64,000 nucleotides of DNA from Bryobacteraceae bacterium. Lineage in GTDB: Bacteria; Acidobacteriota; Terriglobia; Bryobacterales; Bryobacteraceae. Positions 25,093 to 32,156 of the stretch are shown one piece after another (the first letter of the stretch is position 1; every line of letters begins with the position of its first letter). The stretch lies in the NCBI GenBank assembly GCA_023384675.1, contig JAHDVK010000005.1:1-64000 (forward strand). The letters are read 5' to 3'. The notes beneath the pieces were generated by a model, which was given only the letters and a program-made list of their open reading frames with translations, made no database searches and was not told the origin of the DNA. The position numbers were made by a program, and so were the translations under genes.

Positions 25093-25827
25093 CTACCTCC
25101 TCAACAGCCGCCGCCACGTCAAGTAACGCTCCGGCGCCTGTCCGCTCCCCGGCTCCGGACCCTCCGCCAGCGAACCCTCCGGCGCCGCCCACTCCTGATC
25201 CAACCCCAGCGGTGCCACACTCTGCCGCTTCAGCGCCTCCGGACTGAACCCCGCATACAAATGCCACCCCGCCGCGCCGCTCTGCTGCCCCGCCGGCCTC
25301 ACTGTCAGGCTGTGCGGCTCTTTCGCCTCCACCACCGTCACCGGACTCGCCGCGCTCTCCGCCCCGGCCCCGTTCACCCACGAAGCCCTCAAATAATAGA
25401 CCCGCGCGCTCACCGCGCCCATGCCCAGCACCGCCTCCACTCCCGCCGGCCGCCGCATCGGCGCCGCGGTCAACCCCACTCCGCCTTCCAGCACCCGCTC
25501 GCCCGCCTCGCTCGCCTCCTTCTGATACGCCTTCCACCGCCCGCCATACCGGTCGTTCAACTGGCTGAAGTACGCGTCCCGGTAGACCATCGCCAGCGTC
25601 AGCAGCGCATGCCAGCGCGCCATCGCCGCCGTTGCCACCACCTCCTCCAGCCGTCCCGCGTCCGTCCGCCGCAGCAGCGCTTCCACTTCGATCTCGATCT
25701 CCCGCCGCGCCAGTTCCAGCTTCCGGCCCAGATCGATCCCCTCGCCGTGCGCCACTTCCAGCACTCCGCTGTCTTGCGTCTGCAAATCGCTCAGCGTGCT
25801 CAAATCGCCGTCTACCAGTAACGCCAT
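25093..25827 (-). CDS. Head-tail connector-like protein with C-terminal beta domain
   Basis: A 244-residue protein after the capsid. The N-terminal 120 residues are helical (RKLELARREIEIEVEALLRR, then ATAAMARWHALLTLAMVYRDAY), as in adaptor proteins that bind the portal ring. The C-terminal half is beta-rich and Fn3-like (ARVYYLRASWVNGAGAESAA), which is not usual for an adaptor. The ATG at 25827 was chosen because the upstream extension of the frame is low-complexity Gly/Ala/Arg and overlaps another gene. The role is inferred from position. Confidence 0.5.
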   Translation of the reverse strand: MALLVDGDLSTLSDLQTQDSGVLEVAHGEGIDLGRKLELARREIEIEVEALLRRTDAGRLEEVVATAAMARWHALLTLAMVYRDAYFSQLNDRYGGRWKAYQKEASEAGERVLEGGVGLTAAPMRRPAGVEAVLGMGAVSARVYYLRASWVNGAGAESAASPVTVVEAKEPHSLTVRPAGQQSGAAGWHLYAGFSPEALKRQSVAPLGLDQEWAAPEGSLAEGPEPGSGQAPERYLTWRRLLRR

Positions 25828-25835
25828 CGCCCCTC

Positions 25836-26156
25836 CTAACTCTTCCGCGGCTTCTTCGCCTGCGCTTCCTGTTCCAGCCCGTTCATCAACTGCACGTGTA
25901 TCCGCTCCGCCGCCCGCGCCCTCAGCCACTCCGCGCGCGCCTCGGCCTGCTCCGCCCTGTACACTTCCGCCTCCTCCGCGCTCGCCAGCCGCGCCCGCCC
26001 CTCCACCAGCAGCCGGCACGCCACCTCCTTCGGTACTACCGACACCACACCCGCCACGCCGCCGTCCGCCGTCGCTTCGCTCACCACCACCTGATCCCCT
26101 TCCGGTAATTCAGCCGCTTTTTCCCGCAGTTTCCGGTAATATCCCTTCAAATCCAT
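25836..26156 (-). CDS. Small structural-cluster protein of unknown function
   Basis: A 106-residue charged, helix-rich protein between the capsid and the connector gene. It begins DLKGYYRKLREKAAELPEGD, has a short beta section, and ends in an Ala/Glu/Arg helix (EAEVYRAEQAEARAEWLRAR) with a basic tail KKPRKS. I do not recognise the family. By position it could be a capsid decoration or connector-associated protein. It is separated from the capsid gene by 170 bases that contain a terminator-like hairpin. Confidence 0.5.
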   Translation of the reverse strand: MDLKGYYRKLREKAAELPEGDQVVVSEATADGGVAGVVSVVPKEVACRLLVEGRARLASAEEAEVYRAEQAEARAEWLRARAAERIHVQLMNGLEQEAQAKKPRKS

Positions 26157-26286
26157 TCTTTTTGTCCTTTCTCAACGCCCCCACCCCGCGACACCTTTCA
26201 CTGTGTCCTTCCCCCGTCAAACAGCCACCCCAAGCCCCGACCGTCAGGGAGGGGCCCCCACCAACAACCCCACCCAACCCGAAAAC

Positions 26287-26316
26287 CAGGGGGCCCGGCC
26301 TCTCGCCGAGCCCCCA
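26287..26316 (-). terminator. Terminator/attenuator-like hairpin after the capsid gene
   Basis: On the minus strand GGGGGCTCGGC pairs with GCCGGGCCCCC (11 bp, one G-U) around a GAGAG loop, followed by TGGTTTTC. It starts 11 bases after the capsid stop codon. In phage and gene-transfer-agent operons a partial terminator here would make capsid more abundant than the downstream tail proteins. No other feature is visible in 26157-26326. Confidence 0.5.
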
Positions 26317-26326
26317 CCCCCCACCT

Positions 26327-27238
26327 CTAGCTCCGCACCTGCACGCCGTGCGCATTCCGCAGCACGCCCACGCCGTACAGCATGTCCACCGTGAACTGCT
26401 GCGCCAGCGTGTTCGGCTGGTAGCTCATCACCACCCGCATGCCGAAATTGCCCAACTCGGCGTACTCCGCAATCCCGCCCGTTCCCGGCAGCGGCTTCGG
26501 CAATCGCCGGATCGCCAGACCCATCGCGCTCTTCGCAAACGCTACGTTGTGCGTCGTCACTGGACTCGTCCCCGTCTTCGGCACAAAGTGCGAACGGAAC
26601 ACGTAAAAGTCCTTCAACTTCCCGATCGTCCCGTCTACCAGCGCCCGCAACCCGGCCTCGCCCGCCGAATTGTATTCGCTGAACCGCGGAACCTGCCGCA
26701 ACTGCGAATACGCCTGGCCCGACACCACCATGTACTTCGGCTCGCTCGCCGGCACCTTCGCGTTGAACAGCGCCGTCTCCGCCGAATCGATCACGCCCTC
26801 CGCCAGCGCCGTCCCGCCCGTGCCCAGCGGCGCATTCGCCGTGAACTGGCTGTACAGCCCCAGCAGGTCGCTCTCCACCCGCTCGGCCAGTGCCACCATC
26901 GCCGGCTGCATGTACAACCGCAGCAGGTCCGGCACCGCGATCACCTTCGTCACATCCGGAATCTGGAACGTCGCCTCCACGTGCGAGTTCAGTATGATCT
27001 GCGCGTTCTGCAGATTCGGATTCTGCGTCACCACCTCCCCGCCCTCGGCGATGTTATTCGCCTGCATCACCGGCGGTATCGGCACGTTCACCGTATCGCC
27101 CGCCTGTGCCAGCGTCGGCTCGAAATCCCGGTTCACCAGGTTGCCCATCACCAGATGCCCCATCAACGCCGGAAGCGCATCCACCGCCACCAGCTTCACA
27201 ATCGCATTCGCCAGATTGGCTGACGTAATAGCTGCCAT
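26327..27238 (-). CDS. Major capsid protein (P22 coat-like)
   Basis: A 303-residue coat protein of HK97 fold, most like the P22 gp5-type family. Features include AITSANLANAIVKLVAVDALPALMG, VNRDFEPTLAQAGDTVNVPIP, QIILNSHVEATFQIPD and VALAERVESDLLGLY in the N-terminal half, and RSHFVPKT and NVAFAKSAMGLAIRRLP in the C-terminal half. It follows a separate coiled-coil scaffold gene, and no maturation protease gene was seen, which agrees with the P22-type assembly strategy. A terminator-like hairpin follows the gene. Confidence 0.8.
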   Translation of the reverse strand: MAAITSANLANAIVKLVAVDALPALMGHLVMGNLVNRDFEPTLAQAGDTVNVPIPPVMQANNIAEGGEVVTQNPNLQNAQIILNSHVEATFQIPDVTKVIAVPDLLRLYMQPAMVALAERVESDLLGLYSQFTANAPLGTGGTALAEGVIDSAETALFNAKVPASEPKYMVVSGQAYSQLRQVPRFSEYNSAGEAGLRALVDGTIGKLKDFYVFRSHFVPKTGTSPVTTHNVAFAKSAMGLAIRRLPKPLPGTGGIAEYAELGNFGMRVVMSYQPNTLAQQFTVDMLYGVGVLRNAHGVQVRS

Positions 27239-27264
27239 CGTTCTCTCCTTCTATCTCCCCTCAA

Positions 27265-27822
27265 TCACTCCCCCCGCAGGCTCTCTCGTGCCACCTGCGA
27301 GATCCGCTCCCGAACCTTCTGCAACTCCTCCGCGCTCATCCCCGGACGAATCCGCTCCAGTTCGATCCCATACCCGCCCCCGCCGCCCAGCCGCGGCCCC
27401 GGCGTTACTCCGCTCCCGCCCGCGATCCTCGCCGGCAGAAACTCCGGGTTCTCTTGCACCCAGCCCGTCAAGTACTCCCTCACGCCCGCCTCGCCCTCCG
27501 GCGTCCGCGCCACCAGCCGCCCGTCCTCGGTCCGCACGATGTCGCTCTTCACCACTTGAAACGCCAGATCCACCTTCGCCACCCCCAGCCGTTGCAGCTC
27601 GTTTCGGATCGCCGTGCTTCGCTCGCTCTCCTCCGCCTGCCGCCGCGCCCGCTGGTTCTCTTCCACCAGCTCATTTACCCGCCGCTCCAGCGACTCCCGC
27701 CGCCGCTTCTCCTCCGTCAGCTCCGCCTTGTACGCCGGCTCGGCCCTCGTCCGCTCCGACGACAGGTACTCCTCGATCACCCCGCGCATCAAACGCCGCA
27801 GTTCATTGCTCTCCTGCTCCAT
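27265..27822 (-). CDS. Capsid scaffold protein
   Basis: A 185-residue, highly charged protein directly upstream of the capsid gene. Residues 20-75 form an obvious coiled coil (YKAELTEEKRRRESLERRV, ELVEENQRARRQAEESER), and a Gly-rich turn is followed by a charged C-terminal helix (SAEELQKVRERISQVARESL), the usual coat-binding element of scaffold proteins. The order portal, scaffold, coat is the standard morphogenetic order. The start overlaps the small gene upstream by 20 bases. Confidence 0.7.
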   Translation of the reverse strand: MEQESNELRRLMRGVIEEYLSSERTRAEPAYKAELTEEKRRRESLERRVNELVEENQRARRQAEESERSTAIRNELQRLGVAKVDLAFQVVKSDIVRTEDGRLVARTPEGEAGVREYLTGWVQENPEFLPARIAGGSGVTPGPRLGGGGGYGIELERIRPGMSAEELQKVRERISQVARESLRGE

Positions 27823-27976
27823 GCCGCTCCTTTCTCAACACAACCTTCCACCCCCGGACCGCCCGCAGACCCTTCTCCACCCAGCCCGGTCGCTCCGCCT
27901 CCTCCTTCTCCTCCAGCCGCCGCAACGCCTCCAACAGCAACCGCACCAGCATCACCTTCATCCCGCAATCCTCCAT
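27803..27976 (-). CDS. Small protein between portal and scaffold
   Basis: A short gene of 57 codons, starting at an ATG at 27976 (or 27961), with KVMLVRLLLEALRRLEEKEEA and then RGWKVVLRKERH. It is basic and helical. Its stop codon overlaps the scaffold start, and it fills the gap after the portal gene. The frame continues upstream without a plausible start. It is probably real but of unknown function. Confidence 0.35.
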   Translation of the reverse strand: MEDCGMKVMLVRLLLEALRRLEEKEEAERPGWVEKGLRAVRGWKVVLRKERHGAGEQ

Positions 27977-28021
27977 TCCCGCGATCGAAACCAATATGCC
28001 CCCCCAAACCACAGCGCACCT

Positions 28022-28045
28022 GTAGGGCGCGCCTTCAGCCCCGCC
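28022..28045 (-). repeat. REP-like repeat, internally deleted copy
   Basis: GTAGGGC and CTTCAGCCCCGCC match the two ends of the 40-base repeat at 29493-29532, with the central 16 or so bases missing. It lies between the portal stop and the small gene, in the same orientation as the copy at 29493. Confidence 0.5.
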
Positions 28046-28050
28046 CCAAC

Positions 28051-29424
28051 TCACACCCCCTCAATCTCCCGCGCAATCCGATCCTTCACCTCCTGCCGCG
28101 CATCGCACAGGAACTTCATCGCCAGCTTCTTGTACACCTGCTTCCGCAGCGTCTCCGACTCGATCCCCAACCCCAACAGCCGCTCCGCATCCGCCAGCTC
28201 CTCCGAAAAATCCCCAATATCGAACTCATCCAGCCCCGAAACATCCACCTCGATCACGTCCTCCCGCGCCGCCACGATCGCCTTCAACACCCGCTTCATC
28301 GTGTCCTTCACCGAATCCCCGAAGCCGCGCAGCACCTCCTGCGTGATCGCGTAGTCCCGCTCCTTGCTGTAACCCGTCATCGCCGTTTGCTTCGAAAGCC
28401 CGCCCCCAGCCTGGCTCATCAGGTAGCACACCCGGTAGATCTCGTCCTTCAACCGGTCCAGGTTCCGCAGCGCGATCTCATAGACGTGCCCCTCCGGCTC
28501 CGTCCACCCGAACTTATCGTCCTGCCCCAATTGCAGGTAATAACTGTCGCCCACCATCTGTTCGAACTTCCGGTCCGTATACACCACCGGCATCGCGAAC
28601 AGCCCCATCGTCAGCGCCCAGCTCAGTCCATTAGACTTGTTGAAATGCTCCAACTGCAGCGATGCCGCCTTGTTCATCAGCCACAGCCCTTCCCCCACCG
28701 AAAACTCGAACACCGGCACCCGCCTTTGCCCCGCTAGCCCGTGCCGCCCTTCGTCCACCAGCCCCGGCGCTTCCGCCTCGCCCTTCATCTCCACTTGCCG
28801 GAACACCTGGAACGACTCGCGGTCATACCGCACCCACCGCCGCTCCACCCCCGCCGAGCCATCCATGCCCGCCAGCGTCCGCTCGCTCCGCAGCACCGCC
28901 CATTCCAGTTCGCCCTGCTCGTCGCGCTCCCAGTGAATCAGGCTCGACGCCGGATACTCGCACAGGTACGCCCGCGACATCCCAAGCTCGTCCTCTTCCG
29001 CCCGTGTCGTCGCTGTCCGGCCGATCCGCGGGAAATCCACCACCACATAGCTCCGCCCCATCACCAGCGCGCTCACCAGTTGCCGCCGGAAGAACTCGCT
29101 CAGCGTTGACCCCCGCAAATCGCAGTCCTCGGCGAACTCGTTGTAGAACGACCGGCCCCGCTCATCGCCCCCCTCGAACGTCAGCACCGGCTCCCGCCGG
29201 AACAGCGTCGCCCCATACCAGTCGATGATCGACCCGATGTAGTTCTCGTAGAACGCCCGCTGCAGCCGTTCCCCATACACGTCCCCGGGCTCGTTCTGCC
29301 GCGCCACCAGATACCGGTCCGCGTTCCGGATCATCTGCGCCCCGCCCACGTACAAATCCCGGTACGCCGGCCACACCTCACTCTGCGCCCGGTACTCCGG
29401 GTGTTCCCGATTGATATCGAACAC
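28051..29424 (-). CDS. Phage portal protein (DUF4055-like)
   Basis: The portal dodecamer is the DNA gate of the capsid and docks the terminase. This 457-residue protein starts with VFDINREHPEYRAQSEVW and has RNADRYLVARQNEPGDVYGE, then FYENYIGSIIDWYGATLFRRE, a pattern found in DUF4055-type portals. Later segments include FSVGEGLWLMNKAASLQLEHF and AMTGYSKERDYAITQEVLRGF, typical of the long helical wing. I chose the GTG at 29424 because GGAG stands about seven bases upstream and the longer frame is low-complexity and covers a repeat. About 120 noncoding bases separate it from the terminase gene. Confidence 0.8.
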   Translation of the reverse strand: MFDINREHPEYRAQSEVWPAYRDLYVGGAQMIRNADRYLVARQNEPGDVYGERLQRAFYENYIGSIIDWYGATLFRREPVLTFEGGDERGRSFYNEFAEDCDLRGSTLSEFFRRQLVSALVMGRSYVVVDFPRIGRTATTRAEEDELGMSRAYLCEYPASSLIHWERDEQGELEWAVLRSERTLAGMDGSAGVERRWVRYDRESFQVFRQVEMKGEAEAPGLVDEGRHGLAGQRRVPVFEFSVGEGLWLMNKAASLQLEHFNKSNGLSWALTMGLFAMPVVYTDRKFEQMVGDSYYLQLGQDDKFGWTEPEGHVYEIALRNLDRLKDEIYRVCYLMSQAGGGLSKQTAMTGYSKERDYAITQEVLRGFGDSVKDTMKRVLKAIVAAREDVIEVDVSGLDEFDIGDFSEELADAERLLGLGIESETLRKQVYKKLAMKFLCDARQEVKDRIAREIEGV

Positions 29425-29492
29425 GTCCTGTCTCCTTCTCCCCTCAATTCCTTCCCGCAACCGCCCTTCACCACCCACGCACTGCCGCCAAA

Positions 29493-29532
29493 GTAGGGCA
29501 GGCTTCAGCCTGCACGGGGCTTCAGCCCCGCC
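29493..29532 (-). repeat. REP-like double palindrome, copy 2
   Basis: Two short inverted repeats, AGGCTTCAGCCT and GGGGCTTCAGCCCC, preceded by GTAGGGC. Its reverse complement matches copy 1 at 49-88 in 35 of 40 positions. It lies in the gap between the terminase and portal genes, so a host-type repeat is embedded in the phage-like cluster. Confidence 0.7.
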
Positions 29533-29543
29533 GCCGCCCCCCC

Positions 29544-30833
29544 TTACATCAACCGCCCCCCCCGATACCCCACCGTCTTCACCGACTCGTGAAACTCCTC
29601 CCAAACCAAATACCCCAGCGCATCCGACAAATGCGTCAACTGCCCGTCCGCCCGCTTGTCGATCTCATGCGTCCCTTCCACCCACATCACATTCTCGAAA
29701 TCCCGGATCAACCCACCGCACCGCAGATCCACCCGCAGCCCCACCTCGCCTGCCGCATTCAGCAACTTCGCATTCACCAGTTCCACCCGCCGCCGCACCG
29801 GAGGATTCCCCTTCGGAATCCGGAAATCCACCCTCCTCACCCCGCTCTCCGCCAGCGTGTCCTGCAGCACGTCCCGGTCCGACCACCCCGCCGTCGTCTC
29901 CCGGTGCGCTGAAGCATCCGCATAAATCCTCAAGCCCGCCCGCGCCTCCGGATACCGCTTGAGCAGCGTCAGGCACGCATCCCGCGTCCCTGCCCGCCGG
30001 AGCACGATCTCGTCCACCACCCGCACTTCCTCGCCCTCGATCTGCACCACCAGCGACGACATCGGATCCACGTTGAAATCCAAAGCCCACAACAGCGCCT
30101 TCGACCCATCCAATCCCACCTCCGCCACGTTCCGCTTCCGGTCGAATTGCGAATACACCAGCCCGCCCTTCGGCGCCAGGTACTCCCCCAACACCTCCTG
30201 CGCATAGAAGTCCGGATCGTAGCTGTGCTTCAGACGCTCATAGAAATCCGGCGTCTTGTCCAGCATGTGCACGTTCTCGAACGGCTTCGCCAGCACCACC
30301 GCGTAGCCTTCCACCGGCTTGCCGATGAACCGCCGCCACACCCAGTCGTAGCCGCGCGGCGTCCACACCGCGCACCCGCACAGCTTCTCCGCCTTTGGAT
30401 CCCGCAACCGCCCTTCCAGCCGGATCCACGCCTCCTCGCTCGCATACGTCAGCTCATCCACCGCGAACCAGGCCAGGTTCGTGCCCCGCAGCCGGTCCGG
30501 CTCGTCCAGGCTCCGCAACAGAATCGTCGAATCCGTGTCCTTCAGCGTCAGCAGACTCTCGCTCTTGTTGTACTCATACTCCGCACCCGCCTCCGCCAGT
30601 GTCTGCAGCAGAGCCGGCAGCGTCGCATCCCGCAGCATCGCGAACGTCGGTGCCCCCAACAGCCCCGTCCGCCCGTGATTGGCATACGCCAGCTTCACCA
30701 CCTCCTGGCACAGCGCCGCGCTCTTGCCCGACCCGATCGGCCCCGAAAATCCCTTAAATCTCGCCTTGCTGACATGAAAATTGAACTGCGAATCCAGCGG
30801 CGTGTACGTCAGATTCAGTTTTCTTTCAGCCAC
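29544..30833 (-). CDS. Terminase large subunit (TerL)
   Basis: The DNA-packaging motor, 429 residues. An N-terminal ATPase domain has Walker A GPIGSGKSAA at residues 31-40, a Walker B-like WFAVDELTYASEEAW near 120, and the coupling segment FENVHMLDKTPDFYERLK. The C-terminal RNase H-like nuclease has LLWALDFNVDPMSSLVV, LRIYADASAHRE and LSDALGYLVWEEF, giving the acidic metal ligands. No deletion or frameshift is visible, so the packaging enzyme appears intact. It overlaps the TerS-like gene by 19 bases. Confidence 0.9.
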   Translation of the reverse strand: MAERKLNLTYTPLDSQFNFHVSKARFKGFSGPIGSGKSAALCQEVVKLAYANHGRTGLLGAPTFAMLRDATLPALLQTLAEAGAEYEYNKSESLLTLKDTDSTILLRSLDEPDRLRGTNLAWFAVDELTYASEEAWIRLEGRLRDPKAEKLCGCAVWTPRGYDWVWRRFIGKPVEGYAVVLAKPFENVHMLDKTPDFYERLKHSYDPDFYAQEVLGEYLAPKGGLVYSQFDRKRNVAEVGLDGSKALLWALDFNVDPMSSLVVQIEGEEVRVVDEIVLRRAGTRDACLTLLKRYPEARAGLRIYADASAHRETTAGWSDRDVLQDTLAESGVRRVDFRIPKGNPPVRRRVELVNAKLLNAAGEVGLRVDLRCGGLIRDFENVMWVEGTHEIDKRADGQLTHLSDALGYLVWEEFHESVKTVGYRGGRLM

Positions 30834-31246
30834 GGCTTCCCTGTCCTCGGATCAATCCATTGCACCGTGATCTTCGTCGGCTTCTCCTTCCCCAATTCCT
30901 TCTCCAGACTCAGCAGCCGGATCAGATCCGACATCGTCGTCTTGCCGCTTTCGTGTTCCAGCTTCTCGGCCGTCTGCTTGATTAGAGTCCGGATCAGCTT
31001 CCGCTTCGCCGCTTCGGTCAGCGTCGTCACCACCCGCTTCGTCTTCGGCTTCTCCTCCGCGGGCGCCTCCTCTCCCACCGGCGATGCTTGCACCGCCTCC
31101 TCCGCCAGTGGAGCTTCCGCCAGGTCGGCCGCCGTAGCCTTTTTTAACCCACTTTTTTTGGCCGCCGCTTTCTTCGCAGCCCGTTTTACCGGCGCCTTTG
31201 TCGCCGCTGTCTTTCTGGTGGCCATCTCTGTCTGCGCACTCCTCAT
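30815..31246 (-). CDS. Terminase small subunit-like protein with histone H1-like tail
   Basis: A 143-residue protein that starts the particle cluster. The N terminus is Lys/Ala-rich (KAPVKRAAKKAAAKKSGLKK), like histone H1 tails, then acidic. The C-terminal helix block RKLIRTLIKQTAEKLEHE and TMSDLIRLLSLEKELGKE, followed by a KPTKITVQWIDP strand, fits a small terminase/DNA recognition subunit by position and size. No clear HTH was identified. Possible starts are ATG at 31246 or 31225; a TTG at 31258 is less likely. If it is TerS, the basic tail may bias DNA binding toward nonspecific recognition. Confidence 0.5.
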   Translation of the reverse strand: MRSAQTEMATRKTAATKAPVKRAAKKAAAKKSGLKKATAADLAEAPLAEEAVQASPVGEEAPAEEKPKTKRVVTTLTEAAKRKLIRTLIKQTAEKLEHESGKTTMSDLIRLLSLEKELGKEKPTKITVQWIDPRTGKPWLKEN

Positions 31247-31258
31247 CGCCAATTCCAA

Positions 31259-31505
31259 ATTAGGAAACTGCTTCGAAGGCGAAGACCGTCCATTCCCGTA
31301 AGTGACTGATTATGTGGGAAAAATAAAATCGCTATTCGCGAACAGGCAGGCCAGATCCGCCGGAGAAGCGCGCAAGCGCCCCCTCAATACGCACCCCAAA
31401 CAATTCACCAACCAAGGGAATCGCTTCACGAACCACTCCGGAAGCCCTCACCCGGCACACGCCCCATGCATCACCGGGCGAGTTCTCCGCTGCCCCCGCG
31501 CGGGA
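31259..31505. other. Intergenic region upstream of the particle cluster
   Basis: A 247-base gap between the methyltransferase stop and the first particle gene, with no convincing gene. It is the only stretch large enough to hold the promoter of the whole particle operon. An AT-rich motif at 31316-31345 resembles 16-45. I saw no att-type direct repeat pairing this end with the far end near 17030. Confidence 0.4.
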
Positions 31506-32156
31506 CTATTTCCGCCCTTGCCAGGCCAGGAACAGCCCGTCCGGCTCCACATCCTCCCAATACGAGATGGGCCGGCAGCTTGCCTCCACGCAATGGCGTC
31601 GCAACAGCTTCAACAACTCCTCCCGGTGGAACCATTTCTCCCAGACGGGCGTCTCCAAATGCCCCCAACGCTCCGCGTTCTTGTCAATAATCGCGATCCG
31701 CCCCCCAGGTTTCAGCACCCGGCACAGCTCCGCCACCGCCAATTCAATATCCACCGCGTGCTCCAGCGACTCAGTGGCATACACCCCGTCGAATGAGTCA
31801 TCCGCGAACGGTAACGCCAGCAACGAACCCGCCACCCGCCCCAACCCGGCATCCGCATGCCGCAACATCGATACGGCTAGATCCATGGCCACCACCGTCG
31901 CCTCGGGATTCCGCTCCCGCACGATCCGTGCGAATCTGCCTTTGCCGCACCCCGCGTCCAGCGCGCGCCCCCTGCCCAGCTCTCCGATCGTTTCCAGCAC
32001 GAAGCCGACATGCGCGATGCGCGGGTCGATCGTGGAAGGAAAATGCTCCTCATCGCCCGACGACGCCTCAAACGAACGCCGGATCTCGGCGGCGAGATCC
32101 GGCGTCAATTCCGGGCGCAGGTGCTTGCGCCCGAACCACTTACTGAATAGCTTCAT
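31506..32156 (-). CDS. SAM-dependent methyltransferase (class I)
   Basis: A 216-residue methyltransferase. Motif I, ALDAGCGKGRFARIV, sits near residue 75; the acidic VVAMDLAVSML follows, then SLLALPFADDSFDGVYATESLEH and VLKPGGRIAII. This is the Methyltransf_11 pattern, so the substrate is a small molecule or a lipid rather than a nucleic acid, but cannot be named. I set the start at 32156, where the ATG overlaps the phosphofructokinase stop (TGATG); an upstream frame of 46 residues overlaps that gene without signals. Confidence 0.85.
   Translation of the reverse strand: MKLFSKWFGRKHLRPELTPDLAAEIRRSFEASSGDEEHFPSTIDPRIAHVGFVLETIGELGRGRALDAGCGKGRFARIVRERNPEATVVAMDLAVSMLRHADAGLGRVAGSLLALPFADDSFDGVYATESLEHAVDIELAVAELCRVLKPGGRIAIIDKNAERWGHLETPVWEKWFHREELLKLLRRHCVEASCRPISYWEDVEPDGLFLAWQGRK

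Noticed and set aside
17048-31258. Tailocin (headless tail particle)
   Set aside because: Capsid, scaffold, portal and intact terminase genes are present, so a head is expected.
17003-31345. Active temperate prophage
   Set aside because: No integrase, repressor, replication or lysis gene and no matching att-type direct repeats at the cluster ends.
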